DNA of 64,000 bases from assembly GCA_041191405.1 (NCBI GenBank), contig JBEEOW010000006.1, forward strand, positions 1 to 64,000, read 5' to 3'. A program made the position numbers and the translations under genes. Below the pieces are notes generated by a model. The model was not told the origin of the DNA. It searched no databases and saw only the letters and a program-made list of their open reading frames with translations. Positions 9,196-18,065 of the stretch are shown here, in pieces (the first letter of the stretch is position 1; each line of letters opens with the position of its first letter). The stretch comes from JBEEOW01 sp041191405 (GTDB lineage: Bacteria > Bacteroidota > Bacteroidia > Cytophagales > UBA9547).

Positions 9196-11706
9196 ATGAA
9201 AAAATTATTAACTACTTTGAGCTTATTACCATTTTTCTGCTTTAATGCAGTAAATGCTAATACCATTGCAGAAGCTAAATCTGTTGAAGGTTTTGCTAGA
9301 GTTAATATTGTTTGTATTCAACCTCAAGCAATAGTTACACCTAATACTAATTTGTGTAATCCAGGTGGAAATGCTACAATACCATTACATGTTAAATTTT
9401 CATCTACAGATTCTTTAGAAATTGTAAATAAAAATCATACAATAGAGTGGTCTACTTTAAGTGGGGGAAACAGAACAGTGTTATCTTCAAGTGGTTTTGA
9501 TATACAAGTTCCTTATACAGTTGGTACAACTATTTATTCAGTAAGAGTTATTGTACCAAATTTTGTTGGTACTCCTTGTTATGCTGATTTATCTATTAGT
9601 GTTTCAAATCCAGTTACTCCTTTAGTGTTGGATGTAGTAGGTTCAGAAACTTGCGGTAAAGATAGTATTAATCTAAATGCAAATGCTCCATTACAAGGTG
9701 TTGAAACTGGTACTTGGTCTGTTATAGGTGCTTCAAATAATGATATTTCAAATACTTTTATAAAAAATAAAAACTTACACAATTCATTGTTTACAGGTAC
9801 TCCAGGTGTTACTTATACATTAAAATGGGTACTCAAAAATTTAGGTTGTTCTGATTCATTAACTGCAAAAGTACTTTTAAATCCCAATCCTAAAGCAACT
9901 GTAGGTGGTGATATTACAGGTAAAGAAACTTGTGGTTTAAATTCATTTAATATTTCAGGAACTGCTGCTGCAAATGGCATTGGTGAATGGAAAATTGTAA
10001 GCGGCTTAAATGGTTCTTTTTCGGATATTAAAAACCCAAATTCTACCTTTTCAGGCGATTCGGGAGTGGCTTATAAATTAAGATGGATAGTTTCATCTGA
10101 TTTGTGTGGAAAAGATAGTGCTGATTTAAATTTAGTATTTAATTTAAATCCTTCAAATCCAGATGCTGGTACAAGTTTAAATGGTTTTGGAACATGTGGT
10201 ATTACAAATGTACCTTTACAAGGTATTCAACCTAAAGTAGGTACAGGTACTTGGTCAGTAGTTACTGGAATTGGTGGTACTTTTGTTAATGTGAATGATC
10301 CAGTTACCACATTTACAGGAAAAGCCGAAGTTGATTATGTTTTAGCTTGGACTGCAAGTAATTTACCATGTGATAGTCGTCAAGATACTATGCTGGTTCG
10401 TTTCAGAGAAAATCCTTCAGGTGATGCTTCTTTTATAAATCCATGTGGTTCATCTGTAGCAACAATTTCAGGTATTGCTTCAACAGGTATTGGTTCATGG
10501 TTTATTCCAATTGATGGTAATGATCCTATTATTGGTGATGTAAATTTAGCTAATACAACATTAACTGGTGAAGTTGGAAAATCTTATAAAGTAATTTGGA
10601 AAGTTGAAAACTCTCCTTGTACAGCTAAGTTTGTAGAGTTGAGTGTTAAGTTAAGAGAAGAACCAAAATCGCCAACTATTAATACTACAGAAATCTGTGT
10701 AGGAAGTTCAAAAGTTTTGGATGCATCAACAGGTGAAAATGTTATTTATAATTGGGCAAAAAAATATAAATTACCTTCTGGAAAAGATACAATTGTAGTT
10801 GTTAATGCATTTGATTTAGATAAAATTACTGTCGATTATAATGATATTGTAGGTGATAGTAATGTTTATATAGTAGGAGTTTCAAATTTAGATAACTGTC
10901 TTAATTTTGATACTGCATTGGTTGTAAAAGTTGGTGATTATAACATTAATTTAAGCAGCAATTTTTGTAATGATAAAGGTTCAATTAATCTGTTAAAAAA
11001 ATTACCATTCCAAATAGCTAATGGTGTATACACTTGGAAAGATAAGGATGGTAACATTTTATATACTTCAACTAGTGCAGCTGATACTTCTTATACGATT
11101 ACTTCAACAGGAAATTATTCTCTAGAAGTAAATGAACCTAGATGTGGTTTAAAGAAATTTGATTTTACAATCAATGCTTATCCACAAGCTCAATTTAAAA
11201 TTAATGCTTTAGATTCTATTTGTTTAGGAACAAATTTGGATGTTGCTGCAAACAAAATTGTTGATGGTACACCAAAGTATAAATTTTATTGGTATCAAAA
11301 AGAAGCCAATGTGAACGATACTACTTTGTTATTGAGCGACACATTATTTATCGGTTCAGTGAAGCCAAATAGAGATACAACATCATTATATTTGGCTGTT
11401 TATGATGCTAATGGTTGTGTTTCAAGAGATACCACTTTTGTACATGCTTTAAATTGGGATTTAAAAGCTCCAAACATTATTACCCCTAATAATGATAGTA
11501 AAAATGATCAATTCAAAATTTCGAAAGCACCTAAAACAACAGTTCAGATAGAATTTTATAATAGATGGGGAGAGCAATTGTATAAATCAGATGATTATCA
11601 AAACGAATGGGATGGAGATAACTCACCTGATGGTATATATTATTACACAATGGAACCATCATGTCCACAAGGAGCTCAAAAAGGTTGGATACAGATTGTC
11701 AGATAG
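9196..11706 (+). CDS. Secreted repeat protein with CHU_C (T9SS type B) sorting domain
   Basis: The start at 9196 is chosen because it gives a clean signal peptide (K-K-L-L then a hydrophobic run to about residue 25). The frame is open further upstream, but those residues overlap the VIT gene and have no signal. The 836-aa product has about four repeats of around 90 residues between residues 150 and 530, each with a C-G-x-(D/N)-S start, a G-(T/E/S)-W-x-(V/I) strand and an F-(T/S)-G-x-x-G-x-x-Y turn. Then come Ig-like regions and the CHU_C domain from about residue 758 (FYNRWG, W-D-G, G-I-Y-Y-Y). It is probably a cell-surface protein exported by the type IX system; its ligand is unknown. Codons end mostly in T, in contrast to the gene at 1-6264. 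Confidence 0.9.
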   Translation: MKKLLTTLSLLPFFCFNAVNANTIAEAKSVEGFARVNIVCIQPQAIVTPNTNLCNPGGNATIPLHVKFSSTDSLEIVNKNHTIEWSTLSGGNRTVLSSSGFDIQVPYTVGTTIYSVRVIVPNFVGTPCYADLSISVSNPVTPLVLDVVGSETCGKDSINLNANAPLQGVETGTWSVIGASNNDISNTFIKNKNLHNSLFTGTPGVTYTLKWVLKNLGCSDSLTAKVLLNPNPKATVGGDITGKETCGLNSFNISGTAAANGIGEWKIVSGLNGSFSDIKNPNSTFSGDSGVAYKLRWIVSSDLCGKDSADLNLVFNLNPSNPDAGTSLNGFGTCGITNVPLQGIQPKVGTGTWSVVTGIGGTFVNVNDPVTTFTGKAEVDYVLAWTASNLPCDSRQDTMLVRFRENPSGDASFINPCGSSVATISGIASTGIGSWFIPIDGNDPIIGDVNLANTTLTGEVGKSYKVIWKVENSPCTAKFVELSVKLREEPKSPTINTTEICVGSSKVLDASTGENVIYNWAKKYKLPSGKDTIVVVNAFDLDKITVDYNDIVGDSNVYIVGVSNLDNCLNFDTALVVKVGDYNINLSSNFCNDKGSINLLKKLPFQIANGVYTWKDKDGNILYTSTSAADTSYTITSTGNYSLEVNEPRCGLKKFDFTINAYPQAQFKINALDSICLGTNLDVAANKIVDGTPKYKFYWYQKEANVNDTTLLLSDTLFIGSVKPNRDTTSLYLAVYDANGCVSRDTTFVHALNWDLKAPNIITPNNDSKNDQFKISKAPKTTVQIEFYNRWGEQLYKSDDYQNEWDGDNSPDGIYYYTMEPSCPQGAQKGWIQIVR

Positions 11707-11733
11707 TTAATTGTTAATTATTACAAATTTTAA

Positions 11734-11765
11734 AAAGCTACTAAATTTTTAGTAGCTTTTTTTTG
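11734..11765 (+). terminator. Rho-independent terminator after the second CHU_C gene
   Basis: A 10-bp stem (11734-11743 AAAGCTACTA with 11750-11759 TAGTAGCTTT), 6-nt loop, followed by a T-rich tract. Confidence 0.9.
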
Positions 11766-11773
11766 TATTAATG

Positions 11774-11804
11774 TTTGTATGTACAAATAAAATATTTATA
11801 TTTG
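11774..11804 (+). promoter_or_regulatory. Bacteroidota-type promoter of the yceI gene
   Basis: TTTG at 11774-11777 is separated by 19 bp from TATATTTG at 11797-11804, an exact match to the TTTG-N19-TAnnTTTG pattern of Bacteroidota sigma-ABfr promoters. The yceI start codon lies 28 bp downstream. Confidence 0.75.
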
Positions 11805-11813
11805 TATATACAA
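11775..11813 (+). promoter_or_regulatory. Two tandem operator-like palindromes over the yceI promoter
   Basis: TTGTATGTACAA (11775-11786) and TTGTATATACAA (11802-11813, perfect palindrome) are 27 bp apart centre to centre. They cover the -33 and -7 elements respectively. This arrangement fits repression by a dimeric winged-helix regulator such as a MarR-family protein, which often bind sites of this kind. The regulator itself is not encoded next to it. Confidence 0.6.
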
Positions 11814-11832
11814 TTAATAATCCTTGAACAAA

Positions 11833-12411
11833 ATGAAAAAAATACTTATTTCTGCAGTGGCACTTTTTGCAAGTGCAATGAGCTATGCTCAAGATTGGTC
11901 ATTTGATAAATCTCATTCATCAGTGAAATTTTCAGTAACACACATGATGGTTTCTGAAACAGCAGGTCAATTCCGTAAATTTGAAGGAAGTGTAAAACCA
12001 ACTTCAGCAGATTTTCAAAATGCATTAATTGATTTTACTATTGATGTTAATTCAATTGATACTGATGTAGATCAAAGAGACGCACATTTAAAAAGTGCTG
12101 ACTTTTTTGATGCAGCTAAATATCCAAAAATTACATTCAAAAGTAAATCGTTCACTAAAGTTGATGGTAAGAAATACAAATTAACTGGTGATTTAACAAT
12201 GCATGGAGTAACCAAAACTGTTACTTTAGATGTAGTGTATAATGGTACAATAAAAGATCCTTATGGATTTAATAGAGCAGGTTTCAAAATTACAGGTACT
12301 ATAAACCGTTATGATTTTGGATTAAAATATAACGCTGCTATTGAGGCAGGAGGTACTGTAATCAGTGAAGAAGTTGAAATTGTTTGTGCAGTTGAGTTTA
12401 CAAAAAAATAA
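11833..12411 (+). CDS. YceI-family periplasmic lipid-binding-like protein
   Basis: The start at ATG 11833 gives a 192-aa precursor with a signal peptide (MKKILISAVALFASAMSYAQ; cleavage after A-x-A-like SYA). The mature protein has the YceI lipocalin-like barrel signature: W-x-F-D-K-S-H-S-S-V-K-F-S-V-T-H, the central R-D-x-H-L-K-S-x-D-F-F-D-A-x-x-Y-P-x-I-x-F, and G-D-L-T-M-H-G-V-T-K. Family members bind polyisoprenoids or fatty-acid-like molecules; the exact ligand is unknown. A TTG 9 bp upstream is a possible but weaker start. It is a single-gene unit between two terminators, probably regulated through the palindromes at 11775-11813. Confidence 0.9.
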   Translation: MKKILISAVALFASAMSYAQDWSFDKSHSSVKFSVTHMMVSETAGQFRKFEGSVKPTSADFQNALIDFTIDVNSIDTDVDQRDAHLKSADFFDAAKYPKITFKSKSFTKVDGKKYKLTGDLTMHGVTKTVTLDVVYNGTIKDPYGFNRAGFKITGTINRYDFGLKYNAAIEAGGTVISEEVEIVCAVEFTKK

Positions 12412-12434
12412 TTCAAAATAACAATTTGATGCAA

Positions 12435-12473
12435 AGGTCATGGTTTGTTTTAAGCCATGACCTCTGTTGTTTT
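12435..12473 (+). terminator. Terminator after yceI
   Basis: A 12-bp stem with one G-T pair (12435-12446 with 12452-12463; core GGTCATGG/CCATGACC) is followed by a moderately T-rich stretch. It lies between convergent genes. Confidence 0.7.
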
Positions 12474-12512
12474 ATAGAGGTATAAAAAGTAGATTTTCCT
12501 TAAATTTTTCAC

Positions 12513-13103
12513 TTAATTAACATCATATTTTAAATAATTTTCAATTTCGATTTTATTTTGCAAGTCAATTGTAATTGATTGATTCCAATCTTGAAGAGAT
12601 AGATTCCATGCTTGACCTATTTGTAAGAAAAAATTTATTAGATTTTTGTCAATTTCTTTAAGATTTATGTCAAACCAAATGTTTTGGATTATGTTGTTTT
12701 TAAATTCGTAAAATATAATTGTTTCTGATTTAGAAAAAGCAAAACAATTTTTATGTAATGATTTATATGAATTTCCATAACCTGTTAATACATAGTTTAT
12801 TTTTTCAAAATTCAAACTGATTAAAATATTTTCGAAATCTGTAATTGTAATTTTCCTGTCACTTAATTCTATTTTATTATCGTCGGTTCTAATATAAAGG
12901 TCTTTAAATCCAATGCCATCAAATTGCTCTTCTGAAAATGTATTAATTTTATTAGATTCTAAATCTACTTTTTCAATATTTTCATTAACAATTATTTCAA
13001 TTTGCAAATAATCATCTTCGTGATAAAATGTAGTTGGACCGTCGAAGACTTCTATTTGAGGTTCAGGCTTTTGTTTTTTTCTAAAAAAATCAAATATTTT
13101 CAT
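12513..13103 (-). CDS. Hypothetical protein (196 aa)
   Basis: No family is recognised. The protein starts with a basic, Phe-rich segment (F-D-F-F-R-K-K-Q-K) without a signal peptide or membrane helix. It is otherwise acidic and Ile/Asn-rich, as expected of a small soluble cytosolic protein. The motif F-D-G-P-T-T-F-Y-H-E-D-D-Y at about residues 20-32 looks like a conserved edge. The size, acidity and isolation resemble many polymorphic-toxin immunity proteins, but this is only a resemblance. It is followed on the same strand by other small genes and converges with yceI. Confidence 0.7.
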   Translation of the reverse strand: MKIFDFFRKKQKPEPQIEVFDGPTTFYHEDDYLQIEIIVNENIEKVDLESNKINTFSEEQFDGIGFKDLYIRTDDNKIELSDRKITITDFENILISLNFEKINYVLTGYGNSYKSLHKNCFAFSKSETIIFYEFKNNIIQNIWFDINLKEIDKNLINFFLQIGQAWNLSLQDWNQSITIDLQNKIEIENYLKYDVN

Positions 13104-13145
13104 TTGTGATTATTTTCTTATTAAATATCAAAAACCTTTCCCACC

Positions 13146-13436
13146 TCAATCACATTCAGCACTTGCTGATTTTAAGGCTTCTAAAAATGCTTTTTGATCT
13201 TCGTCGGAGGTGTATTTTTTATCCATTTCTTCGGAAAGTTGGGTAATTTTTTCTCCTAAATTTTTACTGTCTTCTATTACTGACATATCTCCAGTACTTA
13301 TTTTTTTAAGTAACTCTTTTGATTCACATTTTAATTCAGCAATTTTTTGTGCATCTTTTTCTACACTGCTTTTACAGCTATATAATGTACTTATTAAGCT
13401 TAGTATTAGTCCAAATATGATTTTATTTCTTTTCAT
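13146..13436 (-). CDS. Small lipoprotein (96 aa)
   Basis: A typical lipoprotein signal (MKRNK, hydrophobic core, lipobox L-Y-S-C with Cys21) is followed by about 75 residues of charged, probably helical sequence with heptad-like Leu/Ile spacing and two more Cys residues (near 39 and 95). No family is assigned. It reads away from the LytTR/sensor pair and is separated from it by about 220 bp in which nothing was recognised. Confidence 0.75.
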   Translation of the reverse strand: MKRNKIIFGLILSLISTLYSCKSSVEKDAQKIAELKCESKELLKKISTGDMSVIEDSKNLGEKITQLSEEMDKKYTSDEDQKAFLEALKSASAECD

Positions 13437-13659
13437 AATTACAAATATGGGAATTAGTTTTTATAAAATTAGTTAAAAAAAATATTAAAATAATGATAAA
13501 ATGAAATTATTTTATTTTCTAATAATTTAACCACATAGGAACATAGTATTGATTATTAGTATTTTAAATAATTAAGCATATAGAAGATAAGAATTAAATG
13601 CTTAAGAATACATTAGGGTATTTATCCTAAATCCCAAAATTACCCTTAACCCTAAACTC

Positions 13660-14409
13660 CTAAACTCCAACACCTAATGCTTTTAGTAAATCATCTCGTT
13701 TGCGAACTGATACAGGAATTTGACTTTTATCACTCATAATTGCATAGCCTCCATCAATTTTTACAAATTCTTTGAGGTGTTTTATATTGATTAAATGCGA
13801 ATGATGAACTCGTGTAAATGAATATTCGGTGAGTAGGTCTTCGTATTCTTTTAATGGTTTGGTAACTAATATTTGTCGGTTTTCGGTAAGGTAAAACAAT
13901 GTATAATTACGTTGTGATTCACAGCTTATAATTTCCTGAATTGCAACGATTTGTATTTTGTCTGCACTTGATAAAGCTATTCTTTTTTGTGTGGTTTGAA
14001 TATCTTTAAATGAATCCATTAACATGTTGATTGATTGCGAGTTATTCGTTTTATCCACACATTTATTTACTGCTTCTTTTAAATCATCAGCATCAATGGG
14101 TTTGAGCAAATAGTCGATGGCGCTAAACTTAAATGCTTTGATTGCATATTCGTTATAAGCAGTGGTAAATATTGTTTTGAAATTGAGTTTATCTCTGATT
14201 TTGAGTTGTTCAAGAATATCAAAACCTGTACCATCGGCCATGCGAATATCTAAAAATACAAGCTCAGGTTTTAGTTTTAAAATCAGTTCTAATCCTGAAA
14301 ATACACTTTCAGCTTCACCTATAATTGTGAGTTGCGGACAATAGATTTGTATGTCGCTTTTTAGGGCAACTCTTGCCATTTCTGAATCGTCAATTATAAT
14401 GGTTTTCAT
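13660..14409 (-). CDS. LytTR-family response regulator
   Basis: The 249-aa protein has an N-terminal receiver domain (acidic pair D7-D8, phospho-acceptor D54 in F-L-D-I-R-M, T-A-Y at about 90, and L-L-K-P near 103). From about residue 145 it has a LytTR DNA-binding domain, with the typical I-I-S-C-E-S-Q-R-N-Y-T start and the F-x-R-(V/I)-H-x-S-x-L-I-N segment. It would control transcription after phosphorylation by the kinase encoded immediately upstream, whose stop codon overlaps this start by 4 bp (ATGA), indicating translational coupling. Target genes are not visible. Confidence 0.95.
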   Translation of the reverse strand: MKTIIIDDSEMARVALKSDIQIYCPQLTIIGEAESVFSGLELILKLKPELVFLDIRMADGTGFDILEQLKIRDKLNFKTIFTTAYNEYAIKAFKFSAIDYLLKPIDADDLKEAVNKCVDKTNNSQSINMLMDSFKDIQTTQKRIALSSADKIQIVAIQEIISCESQRNYTLFYLTENRQILVTKPLKEYEDLLTEYSFTRVHHSHLINIKHLKEFVKIDGGYAIMSDKSQIPVSVRKRDDLLKALGVGV

Positions 14410-17400
14410 TCTTCTAAATAGTTTATTATCAGCTTAATTCTTGTGCCTGTATTGATTCCAGTTTCGTTAAAAATATCTTCTATCAAAACTGCATTTTCGT
14501 CGTTAGTGAGTATTTTTAAACGTTCTTTTATAACTAGAATTGCGGTTGATTTATGTTTGTCGAGATTATTGTTGTTGCTAAATTCTGATGCTTTTATTCT
14601 GCCGATGCCATTGTCTTCAATAGTGCAAAGTAAGTGGGCATCTACTTTTTCAAAGTTAATGGTTATTTTTCCGTTGGTTTTTAATAATGCCAAACCATGC
14701 ACTATTGCATTTTCAACAAATGGTTGAATTAGCATTGGTGGAATTTGAATAGCACTTGGGTCTGGAATATTTGAATATTGCACAATTAGTTCAAAATTAT
14801 TGCTTAAACTTAATTTTTCGAGTTCAACATAATGTTTGATGAGTTCAATTTCTTTTTCTAGTGAAATGTAATTTTCTCGTGAACTATCTAAAATTGCTCG
14901 CATCAATTTTGCAAATCTGTTTAAATATGTTTTGGCTTCTTCGGCTTTGTTTTGAGCAATTAAGCCTTTAATTGAATTTAAACAATTGAACAAAAAGTGC
15001 GGATTCATTTGTAAGTGCAAGGCTTTTTGTTCGAGTTCTAATAGTTTTTTCTCTGTTTCGAGTAAATCTCTTTCCGATTTGTTTTTTTCTTTTAATGTTC
15101 TTATTCTTAAATAATAGGCACTTAAAATGATAGCTGATACAAATAATGTTAATGCAATTTTGAACCACCATTTTTGCCAAAAAGGAGCTTGAATAGTGAA
15201 ACTAAATTGCTGTATTTTATTGTCGTCAAAACTACCACCATTGTATTTTGCTTTTACCATAAAAGTATAATTTCCAGATGGTAAATTTGAGTAAATGGCT
15301 TCAGCTCGGTTATTTTCTGGCGACCAATCATTGTCGAACCCTTGCATTTTCCAGGCATAGGTAACGGCTTCGGGTTCAGTTAGGTAAATGCCCGAAAACT
15401 GAAAACTTAAACTGTTTTTATCATAAGGTAAATCTAATTGTTGAGGAATAGCAAACCAAGGTGAAGGGTTTTTAAAATAGGGCGTATTTTGTATTGGATC
15501 GAAAAACAAATTGATGCCTGTAATATGCAGTGAAGGTGATTTTATTGATTTTCTTTCTTCTTGGGGATTATATTTGAACGCACCCGCAATTGAACCAAAC
15601 CAAATATTACCCAAATTGTCTTCGCAAACTGCATTGTGGGTTGCTTCTATTCCTTTAAAACCAGAAGTTCGATTAAACAAAACTGTATTTGATGTATGTA
15701 ACTGTTTTGTAATGTTGAATTTAAACAAACCTTTGTCGGTTCCTGCCCAAAAGTTGTTTGATTTATCTTGATGTATAAAATAGATGTTTTTTGAAAAATA
15801 CTTTTCAGTTTTGATTTCAGTGAATTCATTATCAGTACATTGAAATATTCCTTTACCTGCCGAACCAGCTAAAATATTTCCATTTTTATCTTCAATAATA
15901 CACCGGATATTGTTACCCGCATTTTTGAAAGTTTGAATTTGTAGATCATCGCCAATAGTAAATGCATTGATTTTTACGATGCCAGCCGTTAAAGTTCCAA
16001 GCCAAATATTTTCTTTTGAATCAACAAAAACGGTGTTAATTCTATCAGAACCAATTAATTTTGGATTAATTTTTACGAATTTCCCATTTGAATAATAACA
16101 TACCGAACCGCCTGCGGTAGCAAACCAAACTCTTCCTTGTTTGTCACTTGCAATGGCGTTGATAAATAGACTACTTAAGCCACTTTTTCGGTCAAAATGT
16201 TTGAAATTGTTGCCATTGTACAAATATGCGCCATTGCCAGTTGAACCAAGCCAAATGTCATTGGATTTGGTTTTATAAATACACTTAATTTTTCCAGAAG
16301 TAATTCCTTGTTTTTCAGCAATTCGTGTTAATTTGTTACCATCAAAAACAGTAATTCCGCCTTCGGTACTGGCAAACCAAATATCACCATTTGGAACTTG
16401 TTTTACATCAAAAATTAATTCCCCTAAAACATTTTTTTCGGCTTTAAATTGAACAAATCTTTCATTATCAATTTTGCACAAACCTCCTCCTGAAGTACCA
16501 ACCCACATATTGCCTTCTGAATCTTTCAAAAAGCGTTTAACCATATTTACACTCAAGCCATTACTAACATTGTAATACCTAAAAGTATAATTGTTTTGGT
16601 AATTGAGCACTGTAGCACCTTGACTTGAACCTATCCAAAGTTGCTTATTACCAGCATAATAAATAGTATAAATGCTTTTATGTGGAAGTCCATCTTTAAC
16701 CAAAATACGCTTTAAGTTTTTGCCATCGTAAATATTGATTCCTCCGCCATAAGTGGATATAAAAGTATTGCCAAATTCATCGGCAGTGATTGCAGTTACA
16801 TCGTTATTTGAAAGTCCATTTTTTTCATTAATAATTTGTACAACTTTATTATTTTCAAGAATATATACGCCAAATTGTGTGCCCACCCAAACTCTATTAT
16901 CTGCATTTTTATACAAACAAATAATGCGTGTTTGAGGAAAATCTATGGGAGTAAATTGTTGATTTTTTTCGATAAAAAGTCCGTTTTCGGTAGCAACAAT
17001 TAGTTTATTGTCACTATTAAAACATAAATCATTAATAATGATGTTACTTAAACCCTGTTTTTGGTCGAAATTTATAAAGCTTTTGCCATCAAATTTCGAT
17101 AAACCTTCGTCTGTACCAAACCAGATATTTCCTTGTTTATCAATAGTTTGGCAACGAATAAAATTGTTAACTAAGCCATCACTTTCAGTATATTGCGTGA
17201 ATTTTAAACCGTCAAATTTTGCTACACCGCCACCACGAGTTCCAGCCCATAAGTAATCGTGTTTATCTTGTACTAAAGCATACACTTGCGATTGTGGCAA
17301 ACCATCACTTACGCCATAATTCCTGAAATTATAGTGTTGGCTAAAAGCCAATTGTACATTTAGAACAATGGCAAAAACTATATAAATGATTGATTTTGTG

Positions 17401-17411
17401 TTTGAATACAT
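14406..17411 (-). CDS. Two-component-propeller sensor histidine kinase (LytS-type)
   Basis: From ATG 17411 the product is 1001 aa; a TTG 9 bp upstream is the alternative start. A signal peptide or signal anchor (about residues 6-24) is followed by around 14 regulator-propeller repeats with the W-x-G-T-x-G-G-G-(L/I) pattern, forming two periplasmic seven-bladed propellers. A Y_Y_Y domain follows (about 690-760, G-x-Y-x-F-x-V-K-A), then one membrane helix (about 768-790), a coiled coil, and a His_kinase domain with H805 in N-P-H-F-L-F-N-C-L-N-S. The N-box N901 is in V-E-N-A-I-V-H-G, and D-N-G-I-G-R completes the ATPase. It senses an unknown periplasmic signal and phosphorylates the overlapping LytTR regulator. 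Confidence 0.95.
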   Translation of the reverse strand: MYSNTKSIIYIVFAIVLNVQLAFSQHYNFRNYGVSDGLPQSQVYALVQDKHDYLWAGTRGGGVAKFDGLKFTQYTESDGLVNNFIRCQTIDKQGNIWFGTDEGLSKFDGKSFINFDQKQGLSNIIINDLCFNSDNKLIVATENGLFIEKNQQFTPIDFPQTRIICLYKNADNRVWVGTQFGVYILENNKVVQIINEKNGLSNNDVTAITADEFGNTFISTYGGGINIYDGKNLKRILVKDGLPHKSIYTIYYAGNKQLWIGSSQGATVLNYQNNYTFRYYNVSNGLSVNMVKRFLKDSEGNMWVGTSGGGLCKIDNERFVQFKAEKNVLGELIFDVKQVPNGDIWFASTEGGITVFDGNKLTRIAEKQGITSGKIKCIYKTKSNDIWLGSTGNGAYLYNGNNFKHFDRKSGLSSLFINAIASDKQGRVWFATAGGSVCYYSNGKFVKINPKLIGSDRINTVFVDSKENIWLGTLTAGIVKINAFTIGDDLQIQTFKNAGNNIRCIIEDKNGNILAGSAGKGIFQCTDNEFTEIKTEKYFSKNIYFIHQDKSNNFWAGTDKGLFKFNITKQLHTSNTVLFNRTSGFKGIEATHNAVCEDNLGNIWFGSIAGAFKYNPQEERKSIKSPSLHITGINLFFDPIQNTPYFKNPSPWFAIPQQLDLPYDKNSLSFQFSGIYLTEPEAVTYAWKMQGFDNDWSPENNRAEAIYSNLPSGNYTFMVKAKYNGGSFDDNKIQQFSFTIQAPFWQKWWFKIALTLFVSAIILSAYYLRIRTLKEKNKSERDLLETEKKLLELEQKALHLQMNPHFLFNCLNSIKGLIAQNKAEEAKTYLNRFAKLMRAILDSSRENYISLEKEIELIKHYVELEKLSLSNNFELIVQYSNIPDPSAIQIPPMLIQPFVENAIVHGLALLKTNGKITINFEKVDAHLLCTIEDNGIGRIKASEFSNNNNLDKHKSTAILVIKERLKILTNDENAVLIEDIFNETGINTGTRIKLIINYLEE

Positions 17412-17426
17412 GGTTTGCAAATGTAT

Positions 17427-17972
17427 TTAAAAATGGGGTAAATGCTCTTTTCGGTAAATGTATTTATTATCTTTTATTAAATAGTTGATTAATGAATCAG
17501 AACTAATTCCTTTCTCTTCAATTAATTTGTTGTTTTTATCATAAGTCCAATAAGTATATACAGTACGTACATAATCATGTTTTCTCTCATATATTTTATT
17601 TCCTCTATTGTCATATTTATATTCAAAATCAAAATCAACTGAACAATCATCCATGTAATCTTTATGTCTAATTAATTCATTTTTTATATTGTATTGATAG
17701 TGACGAAATAATCTAAGTTTAGTATCGCCTCTATAAATGCATTCTAATAAAAGTAGCTTTTTATCATTAAATATTTTTATTTTTTTATATTCTTTAACAA
17801 TTTGATAGGGTTTTAAATTATTGAATTTCAAGTTTAAAACACTGTCTTTATACATAAATAGATTAATATTTTTTTTGACAGAATCAGGTTCGAATGTTAT
17901 CTTTTTCTCATGTTTCCAAGTACACGAATACAAAAAGCTAAAGCATAAAAGAGACAAAATGTAGTTTTTCAT
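17427..17972 (-). CDS. Hypothetical lipoprotein (181 aa)
   Basis: A lipoprotein signal (MKNY, then hydrophobic core, F-L-Y-S-C at Cys17) leads into a basic, Tyr- and Lys-rich protein. Its second half contains repeated Y-x-Y-D-(N/K)-x-(G/N)-(N/K)-(K)-(I/L) units, a pattern of the YD/RHS-like or toxin_RHS-linked lipoprotein repeats in Bacteroidota. It lies 15 bp upstream of the sensor kinase on the same strand and may be co-transcribed; whether it feeds the sensor is speculation. No enzymatic motif is seen. Confidence 0.75.
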   Translation of the reverse strand: MKNYILSLLCFSFLYSCTWKHEKKITFEPDSVKKNINLFMYKDSVLNLKFNNLKPYQIVKEYKKIKIFNDKKLLLLECIYRGDTKLRLFRHYQYNIKNELIRHKDYMDDCSVDFDFEYKYDNRGNKIYERKHDYVRTVYTYWTYDKNNKLIEEKGISSDSLINYLIKDNKYIYRKEHLPHF

Positions 17973-18065
17973 TTTGAGTTAATTACGTACAAATCTATCG
18001 AATAAAATTTCAAAAATATATTATTGATTTCATATAAACTTTATCTTAGCAAAAATTACCAAACC

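Noticed and set aside
13210..13476. Plus-strand open frame opposite the small lipoprotein
   Set aside because: It is a shadow of the lipoprotein gene, which has a lipobox and a normal composition.
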